Assembly (NCBI GenBank): GCA_964387645.1
Contig: CAYLYM010000023.1
Location: forward strand, 1 to 37,698
Length of the DNA: 37,698 nucleotides
Direction of reading: 5' to 3'
Source: CAYLYM01 sp964387645
GTDB taxonomy: Bacteria > Calditrichota > Calditrichia > RBG-13-44-9
Part shown: positions 26,986 to 34,437 of the stretch, one piece after another
Numbering within the stretch: the first letter of the stretch is position 1
Layout of the letters: every line of letters begins with the position of its first letter
The notes under the pieces: model-generated
The model's input: the letters and a program-made list of their open reading frames with translations, nothing else
Database searches by the model: none
Told to the model about the DNA's origin: nothing
Translations under genes and position numbers: made by a program

Positions 26986-27903
26986 TTAGATTTCGATTTC
27001 CATACCTTCTTTTGCAGCGTCACAGGGTATATGAACACCTGCCTCAAAAAGACTTTTTCTGCTCAATTCCTGGATTTTATCAATAGTATGATCGTCATGA
27101 TCAGGATCATGGTGGAATAAAATTAATCTTTGCACTTTAGAGCGGATAGCCAATTGAACTGTGTAGTTATAAGGTGAGTGTCCCCAGGTGACTTTTGATT
27201 CATATTCTTCTGGAAAAAATTGCGTATCGTGTATTAAAAGGTCTGTTTCTTTACAAAAATTAATCAACCTTTCATCTTTATTTTCTTTAAAATTGTTAAA
27301 TAACGTTTCAACATCATCAATCTCAGTCAACACTAAAGGCTGATCATTCAAGTCTGTGTTGAATTGGAAAGGTTCATTATCGCTGATATAAACAATTGAT
27401 TTTCCTTTATAGGTTAAACGAAAACCTAATGTATAACCAGGATGATTTAGGTATTGTGTTTGAACTTTTACATCATCAATGAAAAAAGTTTCTTCTTTAA
27501 TGGATTTAAAACGAATATCTGCCCGCATGTCCTGAATGGCTACAGGAAAATAGGTTGGATTCATCTGGAAAGATATAATTTGATCCAGGTCTAACGTTGT
27601 ATCATCTGTTCCAAAAATAGTAAATTTGTTGCCAGGGACAAAAGCTGGCTTGAAAAATGGCAAACCCTGGATATGATCCCAATGAAAATGGCTGATAAAG
27701 ATATATGCGTGAATGGGGCGTTTTGTTTTCAACAATGATTTGCCTAATTCACGGATGCCTGTCCCTGCATCTAAAATGAAGAAAGGTCCGTCAGTGAATT
27801 CAACAGACACACAAGCCGTGTTGCCACCATACAGGAGGGTTGAAGGGCCTGGTGTAGGTATGGACCCCCGAACACCCCAGAATTTAACCTTAATTGACTT
27901 CAT
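26986..27903 (-). CDS. MBL-fold metallo-hydrolase (PhnP or cyclic-phosphodiesterase-like)
   Basis: This 305-residue metallo-beta-lactamase-fold hydrolase starts VKFWGVRGSIPTPGPST. It has the metal site SHFHWDH (H72, H74, D76, H77), a later H154 (YLNHPGYTLGFR), D175 (YISDNE), H225-D226 (DLLIHDTQFF), H242 (WGHSPYN) and HHDPDHDD near 264. This pattern is close to class II cyclic nucleotide and phosphoribosyl cyclic phosphodiesterases rather than to beta-lactamases. The substrate is unknown. The ATG overlaps the response regulator gene by 14 bases, which suggests that the two products act together. It converges with the lamin-tail gene 25 bases away. Confidence 0.88.
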   Translation of the reverse strand: MKSIKVKFWGVRGSIPTPGPSTLLYGGNTACVSVEFTDGPFFILDAGTGIRELGKSLLKTKRPIHAYIFISHFHWDHIQGLPFFKPAFVPGNKFTIFGTDDTTLDLDQIISFQMNPTYFPVAIQDMRADIRFKSIKEETFFIDDVKVQTQYLNHPGYTLGFRLTYKGKSIVYISDNEPFQFNTDLNDQPLVLTEIDDVETLFNNFKENKDERLINFCKETDLLIHDTQFFPEEYESKVTWGHSPYNYTVQLAIRSKVQRLILFHHDPDHDDHTIDKIQELSRKSLFEAGVHIPCDAAKEGMEIEI

Positions 27904-28318
27904 TTGACGAGGGAATGAGTAAGTTCTTTATTGCATCAAGTAGAATGTAGGCTTTGGTTGGTTTAGTGAGAAAAAGGTCAGCTCCCAATGCCAGAGCTTT
28001 GCGTCGATCAGATTCATATAATTTACCAGAATATATTATAATGCGGGTATTTGCCGTTAGAGGGTTTTCTTTAATCATTTTGCATAATCTAAGACCGTCG
28101 ATTTCGGGCATCATCAGATCAAGTATCACTAAACGAGGTCTTTTTTCCTTGATCTTTTCTAGTGCTGCCCTGCTATCTGTGGCAAACTGAGCGCTGAATC
28201 CCTTTTGCTCTATAAGTAATTTTGTAATATTGGCTTGTTCTAAATTATCATCAACGACTAAAACATCACATCTTTCTAATACTTCCTTAACTTCCCTGTT
28301 CTTTTTTACGTGTCCCAT
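27890..28318 (-). CDS. Stand-alone response regulator (REC domain)
   Basis: This 142-residue single-domain response regulator is of the CheY type. It has the acidic pocket D23-D24 (VLVVDDN), the phospho-acceptor D67 (LVILDLMMPEIDG), S97 (IIIYSG), and the conserved K119 (LFLTKP). No output domain follows: the protein ends about 20 residues after the lysine. A basic, charged N-terminal extension of about 17 residues precedes the REC fold. No histidine kinase is in the window. The gene overlaps the MBL hydrolase start by 14 bases, so the regulator may control that enzyme directly. A GGGATT site precedes the ATG. Confidence 0.92.
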   Translation of the reverse strand: MGHVKKNREVKEVLERCDVLVVDDNLEQANITKLLIEQKGFSAQFATDSRAALEKIKEKRPRLVILDLMMPEIDGLRLCKMIKENPLTANTRIIIYSGKLYESDRRKALALGADLFLTKPTKAYILLDAIKNLLIPSSNEVN

Positions 28319-28501
28319 TGCTTTAATCCCTATTAAAATTTATAACTTTCTTCTTTAAATTTTATTTTAATTTAAGAACCTGAACAACCGATCAAGGGTG
28401 ACTAATATCACAACTCATTTTAGCTTTTTTATTAATGGATTAAACATAGAAAAATGGTAGGAAATGAAAATCTTCAGTAGTGAATTTAATTAAATTATAA
28501 A

Positions 28502-30471
28502 TTAGGATTTTCTAAATATCCTATCAATATTTTGTAATTGTATTAATGTTTCATTAATTTCTTGTAAAATCGTATTGTAGTGAGGATTCTGAGGATCTTC
28601 CTTTTTCATTGCTTCTTGAAGATGTCTTAATTTTGTTTGATAGCGTGCTAATTTCATTTTATGGATACAATCGTTTAAATATTTCGCAGGATGTTTTATT
28701 TCAACGAGCATATCGGATGCGATTAAACCTGAAATCCGATCGTCCTGTATTTTGGAGAGTGCCAAATGCAATAATTCTTTCCCTGATTTATCTGGATGTT
28801 TTTGAATTTCTTTAAAAATTTCTCGAAAAATATCATTCTGGAAATCTTCTGGTTCAAGATATTTAAAAATAAGAGTTTTGATTTTGTCAGCATTACTAAA
28901 AAGTAAATGTAATACATCTTTTTCAGCGCTCCATGCACCAGTAAGTGCAATGGTTGAGCGCTTTTCTCTATGTGTATTGCTTTCGTGGAGTAAAGAACGC
29001 TTTTCTCGATTAGAAATGATTTTTTGTTTTTTCTTTAATTCTTCTAAAAGTAGGTCTTCTTTCAGCGAAAAACGATTGGCCAATATATTTATATAAAAGT
29101 TTCGTTTGATAGGATCCGGATGAACGGCCAGAGATTCTAAAAGTTCATTGACGATTGAAGTTTGTGATGAGACGTTATTTTCCTGTTGGTTCTCAGAAAG
29201 TTTATTGAGTTTGAAAGTAAAGTAATCGGTTGATTCTTTTACTAATTGATAAAAAGCCGATGAACCGTTTTTCCTGACAAAACTGTCTGGATCTTCATTC
29301 TCTGGTAAAATTAAAACATTTACTTCAATATCGTTTTGAAACAACACTTGTCCACCACGCAAAGCCGCTGTGATTCCTGCCGAATCTGCATCATAACATA
29401 AAACCACCTTTTTTGTATATCGTCGAATGAGTTTAGCATGTTCTTCGGTTAGAGCTGTACCGCTGGTTGCCACAACATTTTTTATACCGTTTTGGAAGAG
29501 TTGTAGAAAATCCATGTANNNNNNNNNNNNNNNNNNNNNNNNNNNNNNNNNNNNNNNNNNNNNNNNNNNNNNNNNNNNNNNNNNNNNNNNNNNNNNNNNN
29601 NNNNNNNNNNNNNNNNNNTGGTTGCCACAACATTTTTTATACCGTTTTGGAAGAGTTGTAGAAAATCCATGTAACCTTCTACAAAAATAGCGAATTCTTC
29701 CTGTCGTATCCATTCCTTGGAATAATACAACCCATATAATACCTGGCTTTTTCTATAAATAGGAGACTCAGGTGAATTAATATATTTAGGGGTTTGTGGA
29801 TCATTAGAAAGTGTTCGACCACCAAAAGCAATGATCCTTCCAGAGAGATTATGAATTGGAAAGAGTAATCGATTACGGAAACGATCGAATTTTCGAGAAG
29901 AGTCTTTTTCGCTTTCAATAATTAATCCACATTTCAGAAAAGGGGACAGGTTTAATTTTTTCTGAAGTATCTCCTGATACAATAGGTCCCATTTGGTTGG
30001 AGCATAGCCGATTTTGAAAAATTTAAGTGTACTTTCCTTCAAATCTCTTGAGGAAAGATAATTTTCAATCTCATTATAATGTTTATCTAGCATTTGATGA
30101 TAAAAATCTGCCGCAAATTGATTTGCACGGTAAAGGTAGTCATATTCACTTGTTACCAATGAGTCTCGACTTTCGGGGCGTGGTAATTCTATTCCAGTTT
30201 CATCTGCTAATTTTTTAACTGCTTCTATGAAAGATATTTTTTCATAATGCATTAAAAAATTGAAAACATTCCCTCCGGTGTGACAACCAAAACAATAGAA
30301 TATTTGTTTTTCAGGACTTACCGTGAATGAAGGTGTTTTTTCGGTGTGAAATGGGCAAAGGGCAATATAATTTCGCCCTTGTTTACGGAGCGAAATATAT
30401 CTAGAAATAACTTCAACAATATCAATAGATTCTCTTATTCGGTCTATTAAATGTTCAGGAATTAATGCCAT
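28502..30471 (-). CDS. dnaG: DNA primase, interrupted here by an assembly gap
   Basis: DnaG makes RNA primers at the replication fork. The N-terminus has the CHC2 zinc ribbon (C39, H42, C60, C63). The Toprim core has E265 (VEGYMD), D309 and D311 (DADSAG) and D342/D344 (ENEDPDSFV). The reading frame is split by 100 N at 29519-29618, with an identical 55-base copy on each side. Joining the copies gives one continuous frame: 1970 bases minus 155 leaves 1815, exactly 605 codons, or 604 residues. So the gene is intact and the break is artificial. The C-terminal helicase-binding part is present but diverged. It is divergent from the DUF3467 gene, with 120 bases between the starts. Confidence 0.95.
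29464..29518. repeat. 55-base copy left of the gap
   Basis: This 55-base segment is identical to 29619-29673 on the other side of the N run. The two are best read as overlapping contig ends that were not merged. In the merged gene it encodes dnaG codons 267-284. Confidence 0.95.
29519..29618. other. 100-N scaffold gap
   Basis: Exactly 100 N, the default placeholder for a gap of unknown size, lies inside dnaG. The flanking duplicate implies a true gap length of minus 55, so no sequence is missing. Confidence 0.99.
29619..29673. repeat. 55-base copy right of the gap
   Basis: Identical to 29464-29518. It continues without a break into the N-terminal half of dnaG. Confidence 0.95.
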
Positions 30472-30512
30472 ATTGAATTCGTAAAGTGCTAAAACAGTAA
30501 ATTACAGTTTTC

Positions 30513-30541
30513 TTGACTTAATTTTGAATAAAATGTATATT
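30513..30541 (+). promoter_or_regulatory. Predicted sigma70-type promoter of the DUF3467 gene
   Basis: TTGACT (30513-30518) and TATATT (30536-30541) are spaced by 17 bases, and the ATG at 30592 lies about 50 bases further on. The match in sequence and spacing is the best in the window. Confidence 0.5.
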
Positions 30542-30591
30542 TATAGCTTAAAAATTTTAAATCAAGTATTTGAAATCAATTCGAATCAAAA

Positions 30592-30924
30592 ATGAATCAA
30601 AAAAATCAAACACACAAAATGCAACAACAAATTAATATCGAATTACCGCCAGAGCAAGCGGAGGGTATTTATTCGAATTTGGCATTAATTTCTCATTCGC
30701 CAGCTGAATTTGTAATTGATTTTACTCGGATTCTTCCAGGTATTCCGAAATCTAAAGTATATGCCCGAATTATTATGACACCGCAACATGCGAAAAGTTT
30801 ATTGCAGGCTCTTGAAGAAAATGTCAAACGGTATGAAGAACAATATGGTGAGATTGTAATTCAAGGGAAGCCTGGATCTAATAAAACTTTTGGATTTCAA
30901 GCACCGACAGATACCAGTAAATAA
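30592..30924 (+). CDS. DUF3467 domain protein
   Basis: This 110-residue protein of the DUF3467 family has no known function. The family core reads INIELPPEQAEGIYSNLALI, SPAEFVIDFTRILPG and ARIIMTPQHAKSLLQAL, which is highly typical. It is small, soluble and without a signal. The start could be the ATG at 30592 or the one at 30619; neither has a Shine-Dalgarno site. A promoter-like pair at 30513-30541 suggests transcription from its own signal. The yggS gene follows 177 bases later and is probably a separate unit. Confidence 0.85.
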   Translation: MNQKNQTHKMQQQINIELPPEQAEGIYSNLALISHSPAEFVIDFTRILPGIPKSKVYARIIMTPQHAKSLLQALEENVKRYEEQYGEIVIQGKPGSNKTFGFQAPTDTSK

Positions 30925-31101
30925 AGTTTTTGGAGATGTAAATTTTATCACCAGGAGTTCTTTTTCTTTAAACATATTGAATGATATGCAACGCACTGCG
31001 ATTTTATGAAAGAAAAAACTTTTATTTTCTATAAACTCAAAAACTTATCTAAATTAAATTGGCTGTTTTATCTGAATTATTTCAATTGAGTTGTATTTAA
31101 A

Positions 31102-31791
31102 ATGGGAAACATAACTGAAAATTTAAATCGGGTACGCCAAAGAATTGCCGAAGCCGCATATAGATGTGGAAGAAATCCGAAAGAAATTACACTTGTTGCT
31201 GTTACTAAAACAGTATCACCTGAAAGAATAAATGAAGCCATTCGTGCCGGAGTTACCATTATTGGAGAAAACAGAGTTCAAGAACTCCGAAAAAAAAAGG
31301 AACATCTTTTGCCTACAACTATTCATATGATAGGTCATTTGCAGACGAATAAAGCCAAGTATGCTGTAGATTTATTTGATATGATTCAGTCTGTGGATAG
31401 TTACAAACTGGCAGTAGAACTTCAGAAAAGGTGTGAGTCAAAAAATAAGAAAATGCCGATTCTTATCGAAGTAAATACAAGTGGCGAATCTTCTAAATTT
31501 GGATGTAAACCTGAAGAAACTGAAGATTTGGTTGGAAAAATTTCAGAATTTTTGGCACTCGAAATCAAAGGATTGATGACAATTGGCCCCCTTACGGAAA
31601 ATAAAAATGAAGTCCGCCAGGCTTTTCGAATGCTGAAAAAATTGTATGAAAATATCCGTAGTCAAAAATTTTCAAATGTTAATTTTGAATTTCTTTCAAT
31701 GGGGATGTCATCCGATTTTGAAGTGGCTGTCGAAGAAGGTTCCAATATGGTAAGAATTGGAAGTGCAATTTTTGGTTTGAGACCCTATTAA
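31102..31791 (+). CDS. yggS: YggS family pyridoxal-phosphate homeostasis protein
   Basis: YggS (YlmE in Bacillus) is a single-domain, PLP-binding barrel protein that controls free PLP and amino acid balance without a known catalytic reaction. The 229-residue protein has the PLP lysine K36 in TLVAVTKTVSPE, GENRVQEL, HMIGHLQTNKAKYA, IEVNTSGESSKFGC and the phosphate-binding SMGMSSDFEVAVEEGSNMVR. No clear ribosome site is seen. It opens the group yggS-divIVA-...-ileS, an order that recalls the division-associated cluster of Gram-positive bacteria, but the sepF and yggT genes usual there are absent. Confidence 0.95.
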   Translation: MGNITENLNRVRQRIAEAAYRCGRNPKEITLVAVTKTVSPERINEAIRAGVTIIGENRVQELRKKKEHLLPTTIHMIGHLQTNKAKYAVDLFDMIQSVDSYKLAVELQKRCESKNKKMPILIEVNTSGESSKFGCKPEETEDLVGKISEFLALEIKGLMTIGPLTENKNEVRQAFRMLKKLYENIRSQKFSNVNFEFLSMGMSSDFEVAVEEGSNMVRIGSAIFGLRPY

Positions 31792-31829
31792 ATAACTTTT
31801 GTTTTTTTAAAAGAGAAAAGGGGGAAGAA

Positions 31830-32678
31830 GTGAAACTAACACCATTGGATATTAAGAAACAGGAGTTTAGAAAAACGCTACGTGGCTTCGATCCTATAGA
31901 GGTACAAACATTTTTAGAAATGATTGCAGAAGAATACGAACAAATTCTTGAAGAGAATAAACAACTTAATCGTCGTGCTATTGAACTGGAAACGAAATTA
32001 AAGGATTATCAGGAAACTGAAAAAAACCTTCGAGAGACACTATTAAATGTTCAGGAAGTGAAGAAACAATCTGAAGAAAGCAGCCGGCGCCAGGCGGATT
32101 TAGTTATCAAGGAAGCAGAATTAAAAGCCCTGGAAATTGTTGAAAATGCCAGGCAACAGGCCCGAAAGATGCGAGATGAAGTAAATGTTCTTCGTACTCA
32201 AAAGGAATCTTTTATCAATCGGCTCCGCCAGATTTTAATTTCGCAAATTGAATTATTATCTGTGCTGGAAATGGATGATGCTATTCCTGAGGAAGCCCAA
32301 CAATATGTCGAATTGGCAAAAGCACGAAAGAAAAAGGCGTTAAAAGCTCATATGACGGAATTAGAACAAAACCAAATTTCTCAAAGCTCTGAAACAGGAA
32401 AGACTATAGAACAAAATGAAATTACTATTACATCTGAGGAAAGCGATGAAATAAATAATAACAAAATAAAAGAAAAGGAAAAAGATTTTACAATTTCTGC
32501 TGATTCTGAGGAAACCGATGGCGACGCAGATCAAACTCCTAATCAGGAAAGTGAAGTTAAGACAAATGAAAGAGAGTCGCTTAAAAATATTGAAGAAGAA
32601 GATATTAATGAATTTTTCAAGAAAGGTATTCAGATAGACGAATTGATAAAAAATTTGAATAAGAAACAGCAAAAATAA
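31830..32678 (+). CDS. divIVA: DivIVA domain protein
   Basis: This is a coiled-coil protein of 282 residues with the DivIVA N-terminal domain: KLTPLDIKKQEFRKTLRGFDPIEV, including the KQEFxxxLRGFD lipid-binding loop, then VQTFLEMIAEEYEQI. A long coiled coil fills roughly 30-165, and the last 110 residues are acidic, repetitive and probably disordered. DivIVA proteins bind curved membrane at poles or septa and organise division and growth. The start is a GTG preceded by a strong GGGGGAAG. It lies 38 bases after yggS. DivIVA is mostly known from Gram-positive groups, so a copy here is worth noting. Confidence 0.9.
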   Translation: MKLTPLDIKKQEFRKTLRGFDPIEVQTFLEMIAEEYEQILEENKQLNRRAIELETKLKDYQETEKNLRETLLNVQEVKKQSEESSRRQADLVIKEAELKALEIVENARQQARKMRDEVNVLRTQKESFINRLRQILISQIELLSVLEMDDAIPEEAQQYVELAKARKKKALKAHMTELEQNQISQSSETGKTIEQNEITITSEESDEINNNKIKEKEKDFTISADSEETDGDADQTPNQESEVKTNERESLKNIEEEDINEFFKKGIQIDELIKNLNKKQQK

Positions 32679-32689
32679 GGAATTGAGAG

Positions 32690-33325
32690 ATGAATATCTT
32701 TAGAAAAATTGTAGTGGGTCTTTTAGTCCTTGCATTTCTAGTGAGCGGTTGTGGTTCGGGAAAAAATCTTGTAGTCACTCAATTAAAAGAAGATCAGGCT
32801 GCAAAGTTATTTTTTATTGATGGGGAAAGTGAGAATGTTCTTATTGTGGGAAGAACGGAAAGTGAAATTAATTATGTTTCTGAAAAAGATCATACTCTTC
32901 ATTCTGTCCCGCTTAAAAATATTCGTAGAATAGAAAAATTAAATGTTATTTATGATGATTTAGCTTATCCTATAAGCCAAGCTGAGATTGGAAAGTATAA
33001 AACAAATAAAAATGCCTGGATTTTTGGTATTGGAGGAGCAGTTATTGGAGGTGCCGTGGGATTGGTAGTTTCGTTTCCTCTCTGGTTAAAAGGCATCGGA
33101 GATGTACCGCCTTATTTTGTTGCTTGTGCAGGGGCTGTAATTGGCAGCGTGTTCTATACTTTTCGCGGACAGGAAAAAGATCGAGAATTGGCTGTTAAGA
33201 AGATAAGATATGTTCGAAAAATCGAAAGGGATCTTCAAAGACAACTGGAAGAGGAAAAAGAGAAATTAGAAGCCATTAAAAAGGAAAAAAAAGTTCTTGA
33301 GCAAAAAGTAAAAAAGAATAAATAA
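32690..33325 (+). CDS. Unrecognised lipoprotein with glycine-rich membrane segments
   Basis: I do not recognise this 211-residue protein. It has a clear lipoprotein signal with lipobox LVSGC (C21). A beta-rich stretch follows (25-100; LLHSVPLKNIRRIEKL-like, with VLIVGRTESEIN). Two glycine-rich hydrophobic segments come next (about 107-130 and 140-155), then a strongly charged C-terminal coiled coil (about 165-211) rich in K and E. A bacterial lipoprotein with internal membrane-type segments and a charged tail could span or clamp the envelope. It starts 11 bases after divIVA with an AAGGA site and is followed closely by the phosphorylase gene. Confidence 0.75.
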   Translation: MNIFRKIVVGLLVLAFLVSGCGSGKNLVVTQLKEDQAAKLFFIDGESENVLIVGRTESEINYVSEKDHTLHSVPLKNIRRIEKLNVIYDDLAYPISQAEIGKYKTNKNAWIFGIGGAVIGGAVGLVVSFPLWLKGIGDVPPYFVACAGAVIGSVFYTFRGQEKDRELAVKKIRYVRKIERDLQRQLEEEKEKLEAIKKEKKVLEQKVKKNK

Positions 33326-33360
33326 ATCTGAAATTGGCTAAAGTTTTAGAGGGAATAAAA

Positions 33361-34182
33361 ATGGAAAATTTGCGGCAGAATATTCAAGAAGCAATTGATT
33401 ATATTCGAAATTACACTCAAATGCAACCCGAAGTAGGCATTATATTAGGTACAGGGCTTGGAGAACTAGCCAATGAAATTGATAAAGTAGTTGAATTATC
33501 GTATGCAGATATCCCTCATTTTCCCGTATCGACTGTGGAAACACATGCAGGAAAACTAATCTTTGGCAAATTGGGTAATAAATCAGTGGTGGCAATGCAG
33601 GGTCGTTTCCACTATTACGAAGGATATTCTATGAAACAGATTACTTTTCCCATTCGAGTCATGAAATTCCTGGGTGTGCATACTTTGGTTATTTCCAATG
33701 CTGCCGGGGGAATGAATCCTTTGTACCGAAAAGGTGATCTTATGTTAATGGAAGACCACATTAATTTATTAGGAGATAATCCTCTAATTGGGCCCAATGA
33801 TGATGAATTAGGCCCACGTTTTCCGGATATGTCTGAACCCTATAGTCAGCGATTGTTAGCTTTAGCCGAAGAGATTGCACTTGAAGAAAAAATTAAAGTG
33901 CAACGTGGAGTGTATGTTGCCGTTTCGGGTCCAAATTTAGAAACTCGTGCAGAATATCGTTTTTTGCGTGGAATCGGTGCTGATGTTGTTGGTATGTCAA
34001 CAGTACCAGAGGTTATAGTTGCAAGACATATGAACATGGAGGTCTTTGGTGTTTCGGTTATTACGGATGAATGCTTTCCTGATGCACTTGAACCGGCAGA
34101 TGTGGCTGACATTATTAAAACAGCTAATGAGGCGCAACCAAGATTAACTTTGTTAATGAAAAGAGTAATCGAAAAATTATAG
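33361..34182 (+). CDS. punA: Purine-nucleoside phosphorylase
   Basis: This trimeric-type purine nucleoside phosphorylase of 273 residues splits purine nucleosides with phosphate. Key segments are LGTGLGEL (phosphate loop), TVETHAGKL, QGRFHYYEG (H84), SNAAGGMNP, MLMEDHINLLGDNPLIGPND, GPNLETRAEYR (E194) and GMSTVPEV (M212). At the base-binding position equivalent to Asn243 of the human enzyme there is an aspartate, D236 in SVITDE. I use the ATG at 33361 with GAGGGA upstream rather than the TTG at 33334. It sits 35 bases after the lipoprotein gene. Confidence 0.93.
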   Translation: MENLRQNIQEAIDYIRNYTQMQPEVGIILGTGLGELANEIDKVVELSYADIPHFPVSTVETHAGKLIFGKLGNKSVVAMQGRFHYYEGYSMKQITFPIRVMKFLGVHTLVISNAAGGMNPLYRKGDLMLMEDHINLLGDNPLIGPNDDELGPRFPDMSEPYSQRLLALAEEIALEEKIKVQRGVYVAVSGPNLETRAEYRFLRGIGADVVGMSTVPEVIVARHMNMEVFGVSVITDECFPDALEPADVADIIKTANEAQPRLTLLMKRVIEKL

Positions 34183-34188
34183 GGAGCA

Positions 34189-34416
34189 ATGGAAATTTTC
34201 CCAATTCAATCCTTTGCTAAATTATTAATTTTTTTAGGTATCCTTCTAATTTTATTTGGTTTGCTACTGTTATTTGGGAGTAAAATTCCTATGATTGGGA
34301 GACTCCCGGGAGATATTATCATTCAGCGAAAAAATTTTACTTTTTATTTTCCTTTAACTACACTTATTTTATTAAATTTGCTATTCTATTTTCTTTTTAG
34401 ATTATTAAAAAAGTAA
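34189..34416 (+). CDS. DUF2905 family small membrane protein
   Basis: This 75-residue protein has two membrane helices (about 9-29 and 52-72) joined by the conserved GRLPGDIIIQRKNFTFYFPL. This is the clear signature of DUF2905, a family of unknown function. A GGGAG site lies three bases before the ATG, which starts six bases after the phosphorylase gene ends. It is followed by ileS after 21 bases, so it is part of the same transcription unit. Confidence 0.9.
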   Translation: MEIFPIQSFAKLLIFLGILLILFGLLLLFGSKIPMIGRLPGDIIIQRKNFTFYFPLTTLILLNLLFYFLFRLLKK

Positions 34417-34437
34417 TGTGAGAAAAGTGAGGCAGAA

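Noticed and set aside
29464..29673. Tandem duplication or mobile insertion inside dnaG
   Set aside because: The copies are exactly identical and separated by 100 N. Merging them restores one perfect primase frame, so a scaffolding artefact explains it.
30999..31090. 27-codon frame upstream of yggS (MKEKTFIFYK...)
   Set aside because: It is short, AT-driven, without a ribosome site, and has no recognisable feature.
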